In this document: piece by piece, positions 44,181 through 51,740 of the stretch | Numbering within the stretch: the stretch's first letter is position 1 | Layout of the letters: each line of letters begins with the position of its first letter | Assembly: GCA_937936785.1 (NCBI GenBank) | Contig: CALDDQ010000006.1 | Location: forward strand, 1 to 64,000 | DNA length: 64,000 bases | Source: an uncultured Endomicrobiia bacterium | Lineage (GTDB): Bacteria; Elusimicrobiota; Endomicrobiia; DTEH01 | Direction of reading: 5' to 3' | Made by a program: the position numbers and the translations under genes | The notes under the pieces: model-generated | Told to the model about the DNA's origin: nothing | Databases searched by the model: none | What the model saw: only the letters and a program-made list of their open reading frames with translations

Positions 44181-44490
44181 AGACCAATTTCTTTGTTATG
44201 TAAGGACGCCGATTTGGTTTTATTGCATCCGGTGTTGTTAAATCCACCCTTACTTTCAAAATTTTTTCTAAATAATCAGCAAGATGAATGAAAAGAAAAC
44301 CAACAGGTTTTTTAAATTCTACTAATATATCAATGTCACTTTCTTTTTTTTCTTCTCCACGAGCATAAGAACCAAATATGGCAATATTTTTTACTTTATA
44401 TCTCTGCTCTAAAATTTCTCTGTGCTGGTTAATTATTTTCTTAAACTCATCAATTTTTTTCATTCTATCATTGTATCTCAGTTTTTTCAT
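44173..44490 (-). CDS. mntA: MntA-like nucleotidyltransferase antitoxin
   Basis: This protein of 105 residues has the minimal nucleotidyltransferase signature IAIFGSYARGEEKKESDIDILVEF (GS-x10-DxD) and the third acidic site KVRVDLTTPDAI. MntA AMPylates HepT to neutralise it. Here the catalytic motif appears intact although the partner has lost the modified Tyr. An ATG nine codons later (44463) gives the more typical start MKKIDEFKKII. Neither has a clear Shine-Dalgarno. It lies 18 bp after the NHL gene. Confidence 0.88.
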   Translation of the reverse strand: MKKLRYNDRMKKIDEFKKIINQHREILEQRYKVKNIAIFGSYARGEEKKESDIDILVEFKKPVGFLFIHLADYLEKILKVRVDLTTPDAIKPNRRPYITKKLVYV

Positions 44491-44508
44491 GGGTATTTAT
44501 AGAAAAAT

Positions 44509-46128
44509 TTATTTCTCAACTGCTATTTTTAGTTTCTTTTTTTCATTTCCGCTGTCCACATATATTATATAAATCCCACTTGCAACTTTTTCTCCTGAAT
44601 CATTTTTACCGTCCCAGAAGGTCCTGCCATTTGCACTATCATAGCCAACTTTACAAACCATCTCGCCTGTTATTGTGTATATTTTTATCTCTGCTGTGTC
44701 TGTTAGCCCTTCTATTGTCAACCCTTTTGTGTGTTTGTTTGGATTATAAGGATTTGGATATGCTCTTAATTCACTTAAATTACTTGCTGATGCTAACTGC
44801 ACAATCGCAAATTTTGATAAATGAGCGGTCTTCGCTGTTACTTTGTTGTTTGCAGGGTCAACTTCTGATGACAGGGGAATCCATCTTTTGTGTTCTTCAT
44901 CATATCTCGCTATTACTAACTTTGATTCATCAAGTCCTTGAACATCACTATCACTATAATTTATTGTTATTGTTATTTCCTTTGTCGGTTGAAGTCCTTT
45001 GTCTGTGGTAATTTCTATTCCAATATTTGTTTTCTTTATTGTTTGTCTGTCTGAGGATGGAACTGATGTCGTTGAAACTTTCATTTTTACCTGTTCAAAA
45101 AATGTGTTTGCTGGAATGTTTATTTCTATATCTCCTGTTGGCGGTTTTATGGTTATTTTTTGCTCTACTGATGGGTCTATTGTTACTTCTTTGGTTTCTT
45201 CTTTTTTCACGAATTTCTGTATCCTGTGGTTTGAAGTATCAGCAACATAAACATTACCTGAACCATCTACACTAACACCACTAGGATAACTAAACTGTCC
45301 ATTGCCACTGCCCCGACTACCCCATTTTGTAATAAACCCACCTGTTGATGTGAATACCTGTATCCTGTGGTTATCAGTATCAGCAACATAGACATTACCT
45401 GAACTATCTACACTAACACCAGAAGGACCATTAAACTCTCCATCGCCACTGCCATAACTACCCCATTTCATTATATACCCGCCTGTTGAGGTAAATACCT
45501 GTATCCTGTGGTTATCAGTATCAGCAACATAGACATTACCTGAACTATCTACACTAACACCATAAGGCCCATAAAACTGTCCATCGCCACTGCCATAACT
45601 ACCCCATTGTGTAATATACTCGCCAGTTGAACTGAATTTCTGTATCCTGTCGTTTCCATAATCAGCAACATAGACATTACCTGAACCATCTACACTAACA
45701 CCATAAGGCCCATAAAACTCTCCATTGCCACTGCCCCGACTACCCCATTTTGTAATAAACCCACCTGTTGATGTGAATACCTGTATCCTGTTGTTTGAAG
45801 TATCAGCAACATAGACATTACCAGAACCATCTACACTAACACCACTAGGATAACTAAACTGTCCATTGCCACTGCCATAACTACCCCATTTCATTATATA
45901 CCCGCCTGTTGAGGTAAATACCTGTATCCTGTGGTTATCAGTATCAGCAACATAAACATTACCTGTTTTTGTATCCACAGCAATACCATACGGGAAAGAG
46001 AAATACCACGGCTGGTCCAGGACAGACCACATCCGTTCAAACTCCCATTGTTGCGAATAGAGAGACACAGAAAAAATAATTACGCCAATTGTTAGTAAAA
46101 AAAATCTAAATAAAACTTTTTTTAACAT
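44509..46128 (-). CDS. Secreted NHL-repeat beta-propeller protein with FlgD-like C-terminus
   Basis: I chose ATG 46128 because GGGAGGTG lies upstream of it and a signal peptide follows (VLFRFFLLTIGVIIFSVSLY). The frame is open for 62 further codons upstream, but those overlap the promoter. The protein has 539 residues. Residues about 35-310 hold six NHL units (PSGVSVDGSGNVYVADT, NRIQVFTSTGGFITKWG), which fit one six-bladed propeller. A ZU5-like segment follows (ITIKPPTGDIEINIPANTF ... LSKFAIVQLA), then a FlgD-like Ig end (RAYPNPYNPNKHTKGL ... FWDGKNDSGEKVASGIYIIY). Probably exported to the surface. It is the first gene of the mntA-hepT-porV operon. Confidence 0.85.
   Translation of the reverse strand: MLKKVLFRFFLLTIGVIIFSVSLYSQQWEFERMWSVLDQPWYFSFPYGIAVDTKTGNVYVADTDNHRIQVFTSTGGYIMKWGSYGSGNGQFSYPSGVSVDGSGNVYVADTSNNRIQVFTSTGGFITKWGSRGSGNGEFYGPYGVSVDGSGNVYVADYGNDRIQKFSSTGEYITQWGSYGSGDGQFYGPYGVSVDSSGNVYVADTDNHRIQVFTSTGGYIMKWGSYGSGDGEFNGPSGVSVDSSGNVYVADTDNHRIQVFTSTGGFITKWGSRGSGNGQFSYPSGVSVDGSGNVYVADTSNHRIQKFVKKEETKEVTIDPSVEQKITIKPPTGDIEINIPANTFFEQVKMKVSTTSVPSSDRQTIKKTNIGIEITTDKGLQPTKEITITINYSDSDVQGLDESKLVIARYDEEHKRWIPLSSEVDPANNKVTAKTAHLSKFAIVQLASASNLSELRAYPNPYNPNKHTKGLTIEGLTDTAEIKIYTITGEMVCKVGYDSANGRTFWDGKNDSGEKVASGIYIIYVDSGNEKKKLKIAVEK
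45217..46062. repeat. Six 141-bp tandem repeats encoding NHL blades
   Basis: The plus-strand word CTGTATCCTGT recurs at 45217, 45358, 45499, 45640, 45781 and 45922, exactly 141 bp (47 codons) apart. Long blocks between the copies are nearly identical at the DNA level, including synonymous positions, which points to recent amplification or gene conversion rather than ancient repeats. The outermost copy (from 45922) is the most diverged. Confidence 0.9.
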
Positions 46129-46200
46129 AAAAACACCTCCCAAACTTTCTTTGCGTTTTATTATAAGTGTCATTTCGTCAACAACCTTAAACTCTGCAAA

Positions 46201-46229
46201 GTTATACAAATTAAAAATTAAATTGTCAA
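46201..46229 (-). promoter_or_regulatory. Promoter of the NHL-mntA-hepT-porV operon
   Basis: The minus strand shows TTGACA (46224-46229), a 17-bp spacer and TATAAC (46201-46206), close to the sigma70 consensus. It would start transcription near 46194 and give a leader of about 65 nt before the GGGAGGTG site and ATG 46128. This supports the short start chosen for the NHL gene. Confidence 0.7.
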
Positions 46230-46303
46230 ATTTTCTTAGTAAATGAACCAGACAAAAGTAAAAATGTCTATTTTTGAGTTTCATTTTATATTCTGTTGTA
46301 AAG

Positions 46304-46411
46304 TTATTTCTCAACTGCTATTTTTAGTTTCTTCTTTTCATTTCCGCTGTCCACATATATTATATAAATCCCACTTGCAACTTTTTCTCCTGAATCATTT
46401 TTACCGTCCCA
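46304..46411 (-). pseudogene. Detached duplicate of the NHL protein's last 36 codons
   Basis: These 108 bp copy 44509-44616, the 3' end of the NHL gene including its stop, with a single visible difference that is synonymous (AAA/AAG). It encodes WDGKNDSGEKVASGIYIIY and the end of the FlgD-like domain, but no upstream coding sequence remains. It lies just upstream of the NHL promoter, so a second gene copy probably once stood here and was deleted, or a partial duplication occurred recently. The rest of 46412-46609 is AT-rich and shows nothing else. Confidence 0.88.
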
Positions 46412-46609
46412 AACTAAAATGATCATCTAACATCACTAAAAACAAAACTAATAAAACAACATAAAAACATTCCAAATCAAAAAATCTTTTTTAACATAAC
46501 TAACACACTCTTAATATTATAACATTATAAAATAACTTCATAAAAAATATATTCTACCCAAAAATTAAATAAAACATAACAAATTTAATAAATTTTAATC
46601 ATATTTATC

Positions 46610-47425
46610 CTAACTAATAATTATCCCAGCATAACCTACTACTTGAGCATAATCACCATTAACATCACCGCTGGTTTGATATTTTATAAGTTTTGCACTT
46701 TTTGCACCTAAAATTTTGCTTGCTATAATGACACATACCGTTGGTATAACACCACACATACTTATACCGTAAGTTAATACTGTGTCATACAACCCTTTTG
46801 CAGATAGTTTTATAATCTGTTCTATTGCCATTGTATCAAGTTTAACTGCATAATCTTTTGGTTCATAATGTGTCATATCAGTAGAAGCGATCAAAACTAC
46901 TTTTTTTTCTGGAAATTTTTCTTTATATTTTTTTATTGCAGAGGCAATACTGTTACCTATATCGTTACAAATCTGATATTCTTGTGAACGAATTATTATT
47001 GGTACAATATTAAAATTTTTTTGTGTTATAAATTGTAAAAATGGAATTTGAACTTCTAAAGAATGTTCTCTATAATGTGCTAAAACATCTTTTTCTAAAA
47101 ACTCGGAATTTTTTAGTAACAATTGTACAAAATCTGTATCAATATTTATTTTACCCAAAGGACCTTCCCAAAAACCACTATCAAATAATGAAACTTCTTT
47201 CCCAAGACCAGTATGATTAGGCCCTAACAAAACATATAAATCTGCAGGATTTATTAATGAATAAACTTCTCCTGCTACATAACCGGAATAAATCCATCCT
47301 GCATGAGGACAAATACAACTTATCGCATCAATTTTTTCTAACTTATTAACTTGAGGTAAAAACTTTTTTATTTCTTCTTTTTTTGTTGGATACCAAACAT
47401 TATTAAATTGTAATTTTCGTTCCAT
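46610..47425 (-). CDS. MEMO1 family protein (AmmeMemoRadiSam system protein B)
   Basis: This protein of 271 residues has the MEMO signature ISCICPHAGWIYSGYVAGEVY, LLGPNHTGLGKEVSLF, AHYREHSLEVQIPFLQFI, VLIASTDMTHYEP and MCGVIPTVCVII. The conserved His residues and Cys suggest a metal site related to extradiol dioxygenases. Bacterial homologues occur with AMMECR1 and radical SAM genes, which are absent nearby. Full length for the family. Confidence 0.92.
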   Translation of the reverse strand: MERKLQFNNVWYPTKKEEIKKFLPQVNKLEKIDAISCICPHAGWIYSGYVAGEVYSLINPADLYVLLGPNHTGLGKEVSLFDSGFWEGPLGKINIDTDFVQLLLKNSEFLEKDVLAHYREHSLEVQIPFLQFITQKNFNIVPIIIRSQEYQICNDIGNSIASAIKKYKEKFPEKKVVLIASTDMTHYEPKDYAVKLDTMAIEQIIKLSAKGLYDTVLTYGISMCGVIPTVCVIIASKILGAKSAKLIKYQTSGDVNGDYAQVVGYAGIIIS

Positions 47426-47465
47426 TGTTTGTTATAAAAAATCTTAAATCTTTAATCAATATAAT

Positions 47466-47900
47466 TTATTTTTCTAATACAAATGTAACAGGACCATCGT
47501 TACAAATGTTAACCTGCATATAACTTTTAAATTTACCTTTTTCAACTTTTAGTCCTGATTTTTTTAATTCTTCAACAAAACTGTTGAACAACTTTTCTGC
47601 CAAATCAGGCCTTTCTGCTAACGTAAAATCTGGCCTATTTCCGGAAAAACAATCTCCGTACAAAGTAAATTCTGATACTATTAAAATATCTCCTTTTATT
47701 TCTAAAATAGATTTGTCCATTTTATTATCTTTATTTTCAAAAATACGTAAGTTCAATATTTTATTAGAAAAAAATTTAACCTTGTCTTCTGTATCCCCTT
47801 TAGCAATACCTAAAAAAATTACCATACCTTCACCAATATTATTTTCGTTGTTGTCAAAAATTACAGAAGCTCTTTTTACTCTCTGAATTACAACTTTCAT
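47466..47900 (-). CDS. dtd: D-aminoacyl-tRNA deacylase
   Basis: This protein of 144 residues has the DTD hallmarks MKVVIQRVKRASVIFDN at the start, ILIVSEFTLYGDCFSGNRPDF (active-site SQFTLYG-type motif with E for Q) and VNICNDGPVTFVLE (normally NDGPVT) at the end. It removes D-amino acids from mischarged tRNAs. It sits between the MEMO gene and a small exported protein gene. Confidence 0.94.
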   Translation of the reverse strand: MKVVIQRVKRASVIFDNNENNIGEGMVIFLGIAKGDTEDKVKFFSNKILNLRIFENKDNKMDKSILEIKGDILIVSEFTLYGDCFSGNRPDFTLAERPDLAEKLFNSFVEELKKSGLKVEKGKFKSYMQVNICNDGPVTFVLEK

Positions 47901-47903
47901 AAA

Positions 47904-48377
47904 TTAATATTCTTCTTGTAAAAGTTTTTCATAAATACGATTGCTTTCTAACCAAATATTTGTCTCATAATTTAGCCTAAACTTTTCTGCAACCGTTTTT
48001 ATTGATTTATTCTTTAAACATAATTCAGCAATAGGACGAATTTTTTTGTTTGTAATTGGAACTTTTTTGTATATCAAAATTATTCTAATTATCTCTCTAG
48101 TCCCAAAACCTAACTTTGACATTAACATAACTTCTTCAAAAAATTCTTTTTTACGAATAGATTGTTCATCAGAAACTGTCTGAGAATCAAAATTATAAAA
48201 ATAATCTACAATTTTTTCTAAAAAAATATTTTTTGATACTGTGATTATATTTGTACTACTAACAACTTCTGCAGGTGAAAAATTTAGTCCAAAACCATAA
48301 TCAAATTCTTGAGAAAAACTGTTTTTATAAAATATTGTTAGTACTAAGAATAGTATAAACCATCTACTTTTGTCCAT
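47904..48377 (-). CDS. Exported protein of unknown function
   Basis: This protein of 157 residues starts with a signal peptide (WFILFLVLTIFYKNSFSQ), then a low-complexity stretch (FSPAEVVSSTNIITVSKNIF) and a helical C-terminal half (EFFEEVMLMSKLGFGTREII). The C-terminal half ends in a possible helix-turn-helix-like pattern that would be out of place in an exported protein. It lies 3 bp from dtd and 10 bp from the upstream unknown gene, so all three are likely co-transcribed. I do not recognise the family. Confidence 0.55.
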   Translation of the reverse strand: MDKSRWFILFLVLTIFYKNSFSQEFDYGFGLNFSPAEVVSSTNIITVSKNIFLEKIVDYFYNFDSQTVSDEQSIRKKEFFEEVMLMSKLGFGTREIIRIILIYKKVPITNKKIRPIAELCLKNKSIKTVAEKFRLNYETNIWLESNRIYEKLLQEEY

Positions 48378-48387
48378 AGTATAAATA

Positions 48388-48915
48388 TTAATCTAATTCG
48401 TTAAAGATATTTCTTATATCACTATCAAAAGATTTTGCAATAATTGTGCCTATATATATTAATAACGAAAACTGCCAAACTTCTGGTATACCTAAAATTA
48501 TCCCTGTATCTAAATCTTCCTTTCTTGAAAGTTTTTCTTGGTATTCTTTTATAACTTCATCAACCGTTTTTTCTGACAAATCTAATTTAATTTCATCATT
48601 AGAATATTTTAACGAAGGAAGTTTTACTCCGCGAACAAGTAAAAATGTTTTTATAGTTTCATCGTGATATTGGGTTGTATCATAAAAATTAAACCCGTCA
48701 AACATAGGAAACCCTTCTGGTAAATGAACCATTGCAGGTGCAACTTCTACTTTTCCTTCACGGATAACCGTAGTGTTATTGTTTATAGAAGATTTGCTAA
48801 TTAAAACATATGGTAAAAAAGTTTTATTAAAAGTATTAAGTTTTGTATATCTTAAACGAATAATTTTTGTTTTTTTTAACGCTTCATTCCATTTTTTTGT
48901 TAAATCTATTTTCAT
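48388..48915 (-). CDS. Conserved-looking cytoplasmic protein of unknown function
   Basis: This protein of 175 residues has no signal peptide. The middle contains VEVAPAMVHLPEGFPMFDGF and FLLVRGVKLPSLKYS, and a C-terminal helical part contains IPEVWQFSLLIYIGTIIAKSF. The overall look is a folded alpha/beta protein. No catalytic motif is obvious. It is the first gene of the run towards dtd and starts just downstream of tRNA-Arg. I cannot name it. Confidence 0.55.
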   Translation of the reverse strand: MKIDLTKKWNEALKKTKIIRLRYTKLNTFNKTFLPYVLISKSSINNNTTVIREGKVEVAPAMVHLPEGFPMFDGFNFYDTTQYHDETIKTFLLVRGVKLPSLKYSNDEIKLDLSEKTVDEVIKEYQEKLSRKEDLDTGIILGIPEVWQFSLLIYIGTIIAKSFDSDIRNIFNELD

Positions 48916-48941
48916 TTTATTACTAACTCCACAAAAAATTT

Positions 48942-49015
48942 TGCCCCCGACAGGACTCGAACCTGTAACCTACTGGTTCGTAGCCAGGCGCTCTATCCAA
49001 TTGAGCTACGGGGGC
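48942..49015 (-). tRNA. tRNA-Arg (ACG)
   Basis: This is a 74-nt cloverleaf with acceptor GCCCCCG/CGGGGGC, discriminator A, anticodon stem CTGG/CCAG and loop CTACGAA giving anticodon ACG. The A at position 34 would be edited to inosine by TadA to read CGU, CGC and CGA. CCA is not encoded. Confidence 0.95.
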
Positions 49016-49045
49016 TAATGTTTTTAAGTTTTATTAAATTCAACT

Positions 49046-49405
49046 TCAAATTTCAACTTTTATTTTATTACCTGTTTTTATAATTTTAACACCTTCTTTC
49101 TTTAATAAAAAAATTTTTTGTTTTAATCCACAACTAAAACCGCCTAAAGTATTATCTGTTTTTATTACACGATGGCATGGTATAATTGGTGAAAACGGAT
49201 TTTTGTTTAATGCGTTTCCAACAGATCTATAAGAATCTGGCACACCTATTTTTTTTGCAACCCACTTATAACTTCGCACTTCACCCTTGGGTATTTTCAT
49301 TACTGTTAACCAAACTTTTTGATAAAATTTAGGATATTTTTTTATTAAAAGTTTTATTTTGAACAAACTTTTTGAATTTAATTTTTTTATACCTAAACAT
49401 TTCAT
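49046..49405 (-). CDS. ogt: Methylated-DNA-[protein]-cysteine S-methyltransferase
   Basis: This protein of 119 residues carries the methyltransferase domain only. The active site is IIPCHRVI (acceptor Cys), preceded by MKIPKGEVRSYKWVAKKIG and SYRSVGNALNKNP and followed by LGGFSCGL. It repairs O6-methylguanine by suicide transfer. It lacks the ribonuclease-like N-terminal domain of longer Ogt proteins and is near the length of compact forms. Its ATG is 2 bp from the end of mnmA. Confidence 0.93.
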   Translation of the reverse strand: MKCLGIKKLNSKSLFKIKLLIKKYPKFYQKVWLTVMKIPKGEVRSYKWVAKKIGVPDSYRSVGNALNKNPFSPIIPCHRVIKTDNTLGGFSCGLKQKIFLLKKEGVKIIKTGNKIKVEI

Positions 49406-49407
49406 AT

Positions 49408-50520
49408 TTAATTATCTACTTTTATATCTACTTTTGTAGTAAATATTTTTCCTGCACAGATTATTTGTTTTTGTTTGTTATATATTACAACATATTGACC
49501 GGGAGTTATTGCTCGCTGTGGTTCTATAAAATTCACATACAACACATCTTTTAAAAGTTTTACATTACATTGTTCTACCTGTGATTTAAACCGTATTTTT
49601 CCATAAAGTTTTTCTTTTAATTTACTCTTGTCATAAACGACAATATCTTTTGCAATCAATGTTTTTTTATACAAATCTTTTTCATCTCCTATATACACTA
49701 TATTGTTAACCACATCCATATCAACCACATATTTTTTTGTATATATTCCTTTAAGTTGTAACCCTGTCCTTTGTCCAATAGTATAATTGAAATATCCTAA
49801 ATGTTTTCCTAAAACAGTTTTGGTGTGTATGTCAACAATTTTACCTTCAGAAGTTTTTACAAGATTTTTTTGTATCAAATATTGACGATAATCATTCTGT
49901 GGAATAAAACAAATTTCAAAACTATCTTTTTTATCTGCTACTTTTAAACCGTTATTTTGAGCAATAGTTCTAACAACATCTTTTTTAAGATTACCTAATG
50001 GAAATCTTATATGTTTTAAAACATCTTTACCTATTAAAGATAAAAAATATGATTGATCTTTAGACTTATCTTTTGCAGCAGAGATAAAATATTTATTTCC
50101 TTGTTTAACAATTCTTGCATAATGTCCAGTTACAACTGTGTCTATATCAAACATTTTTCTAAGTTTCTCATATGTGAACCCAAATTTTATTTCTTTATTA
50201 CATATTATACACGGATTTGGAGTAAAACCCATTAGATACTCTTTACAAAAAGGTTCTATGACTTTTTTGTTAAAAACTTCCTTTAATTCTATTACATAAT
50301 GCTTTATACCAAGTTGTGCAGCAACATTTTTTGCATCATATACATCTTTCGCTGAACAACACAACTGTTTTTGTGATTGTGGTAAATCATTACATTCCCA
50401 AAATTTTAATGTTATACCAATAACTTTACTTTTTTTTTGTTTACTTAATTTTTTTACTATTAAATATGCTGCGACGGAAGAATCTACTCCTCCAGACATT
50501 AATACTGCTACAGGTTTCAT
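49408..50520 (-). CDS. mnmA: tRNA-specific 2-thiouridylase MnmA
   Basis: This protein of 370 residues has the PP-loop VLMSGGVDSSVAAYL, catalytic cysteines in the FTPNPCIICNKEIKF and FEICFIPQNDYR segments, VVTGHYARIV, KDQSYFLSL and the C-terminal RAITPGQYVVIYN. It thiolates U34 of tRNA Lys, Glu and Gln. The family's usual length is about 360-370, so it is intact. Confidence 0.96.
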   Translation of the reverse strand: MKPVAVLMSGGVDSSVAAYLIVKKLSKQKKSKVIGITLKFWECNDLPQSQKQLCCSAKDVYDAKNVAAQLGIKHYVIELKEVFNKKVIEPFCKEYLMGFTPNPCIICNKEIKFGFTYEKLRKMFDIDTVVTGHYARIVKQGNKYFISAAKDKSKDQSYFLSLIGKDVLKHIRFPLGNLKKDVVRTIAQNNGLKVADKKDSFEICFIPQNDYRQYLIQKNLVKTSEGKIVDIHTKTVLGKHLGYFNYTIGQRTGLQLKGIYTKKYVVDMDVVNNIVYIGDEKDLYKKTLIAKDIVVYDKSKLKEKLYGKIRFKSQVEQCNVKLLKDVLYVNFIEPQRAITPGQYVVIYNKQKQIICAGKIFTTKVDIKVDN

Positions 50521-50527
50521 CTTTAGA

Positions 50528-51394
50528 TTAGTTTGTTTTGTAAGTTTTTATTTTATAATCTTTCCCATCAATAATAAACTCTATAGTACCATCTAAATCA
50601 GTTCTAAAAATTTCAATTCCAAGACGTTTATACCTTGTTAAAGTACTTTGTCGCGGATGTCCAAACCTGTTATTTTTGCCACACATTATTATACCAACTT
50701 CAGGTTTAACTAACGCTAAAAAAGATAATGTAGACGATGTGCCTGAACCGTGGTGTGGAACTTTTAATATGTTAGACTCTATTTTTTCTGGCATCTTATT
50801 ACCATATGTTTTTACAATCTCTTCTTCTGCAGCGCGTTCAATGTCGCCAGTAACTAAAACTGATATATCTTTATACCTTATCCTTATCACCATACTATTG
50901 TCGTTTGGATTGTCAAAAATAAAATTAGTTGGTGGATATAAAATTGATACTTCAAAATTAGGTTCAATTATAACATTTTCTTTTTTTCTACCTAAAATAT
51001 ATTTTATTTTTTTTTCCTTAACAAGTTCTAAGATTTCCATATAATATACAGTAGGATACACAAACCCTGTATCATAAAAATTTTTTACTTTTAAATTTTC
51101 AATAACATATTTTAACCCTGCAACATGATCCCTGTGTGCATGTGTTAAAAATATATTGTCAATACTGTTATACCCTAACTTTTTTATAAGTTTAACAACT
51201 CGTTCTCCATAATCTTGGTAATCATCTCTATCGCCGCCATCAATTAAAATAGTAGTTTCTTTTGGTGTAACAATAAATGTTGCATCGCCCTGACCAACAT
51301 CTATGAAATATACCTTTAAAGTTTGTGCAATTAAATAGTTACAACAAATCAATAAAAATATAACAAAAAAATATTTTTTTATTGAAAGTTTCAT
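50528..51394 (-). CDS. Exported ComEC-like metallo-beta-lactamase hydrolase
   Basis: This protein of 288 residues has an N-terminal signal (YFFVIFLLICCNYLIAQ) and a metallo-beta-lactamase fold: VYFIDVGQGDATFIV, ILIDGGDRDDYQDYG, FLTHAHRDHVAGLKY (HxHxDH), VLVTGDIERAAEEEI and LKVPHHGSGTSS. It corresponds to the stand-alone C-terminal domain of ComEC, probably an extracytoplasmic nuclease. It pairs with the DUF3006 gene 22 bp upstream, which is a common combination. Confidence 0.9.
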   Translation of the reverse strand: MKLSIKKYFFVIFLLICCNYLIAQTLKVYFIDVGQGDATFIVTPKETTILIDGGDRDDYQDYGERVVKLIKKLGYNSIDNIFLTHAHRDHVAGLKYVIENLKVKNFYDTGFVYPTVYYMEILELVKEKKIKYILGRKKENVIIEPNFEVSILYPPTNFIFDNPNDNSMVIRIRYKDISVLVTGDIERAAEEEIVKTYGNKMPEKIESNILKVPHHGSGTSSTLSFLALVKPEVGIIMCGKNNRFGHPRQSTLTRYKRLGIEIFRTDLDGTIEFIIDGKDYKIKTYKTN

Positions 51395-51416
51395 TTGTTG
51401 GAAAAGAATTTAATTT

Positions 51417-51659
51417 TTATTTTTTTGAACGTTTTAAAAGTTCTTCTTGTAACTTTTTTATTTTTAACCTTGTTCCGTTTTCTTTTTCAGGTTCTGGATA
51501 AAACTCTATTCTTAACCACATACCTTCATATACTTTAAAATTAAAGCTGGACTTATCAATATATGCAGAACCCTTTCTATCATTAAAATTTAATACAACA
51601 ACTTTACCGTCTTCTATTCTATCAATAACACCTAACAGTTTTGTAACTTTATTTTTCAT
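51417..51659 (-). CDS. DUF3006 family small protein
   Basis: This protein of 80 residues shows the DUF3006 pattern: LGVIDRIEDGKVVVLNF and a compact beta-barrel-like run ending with LRIEFYPEPEKENGTRLKIK. Genes of this family are habitually next to ComEC-like hydrolase genes, as here. Function is unknown. Confidence 0.85.
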   Translation of the reverse strand: MKNKVTKLLGVIDRIEDGKVVVLNFNDRKGSAYIDKSSFNFKVYEGMWLRIEFYPEPEKENGTRLKIKKLQEELLKRSKK

Positions 51660-51740
51660 TTTTATTTTGTTAATTTAAATTATTTTTATTAAATATTGAA
51701 CAAACTAGTTTAATTTCATTACAAGAATTTCTAAACATTT

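Noticed and set aside
44578-45275. Plus-strand open frames of 80-140 codons across the NHL gene.
   Set aside because: They are antisense shadows of a strongly supported repeat gene and have low-complexity Leu-rich translations.
45217-46062. Regular 141-bp repeats as a CRISPR or satellite.
   Set aside because: They encode NHL blades in one frame, and the intervals carry coding sequence rather than spacers.
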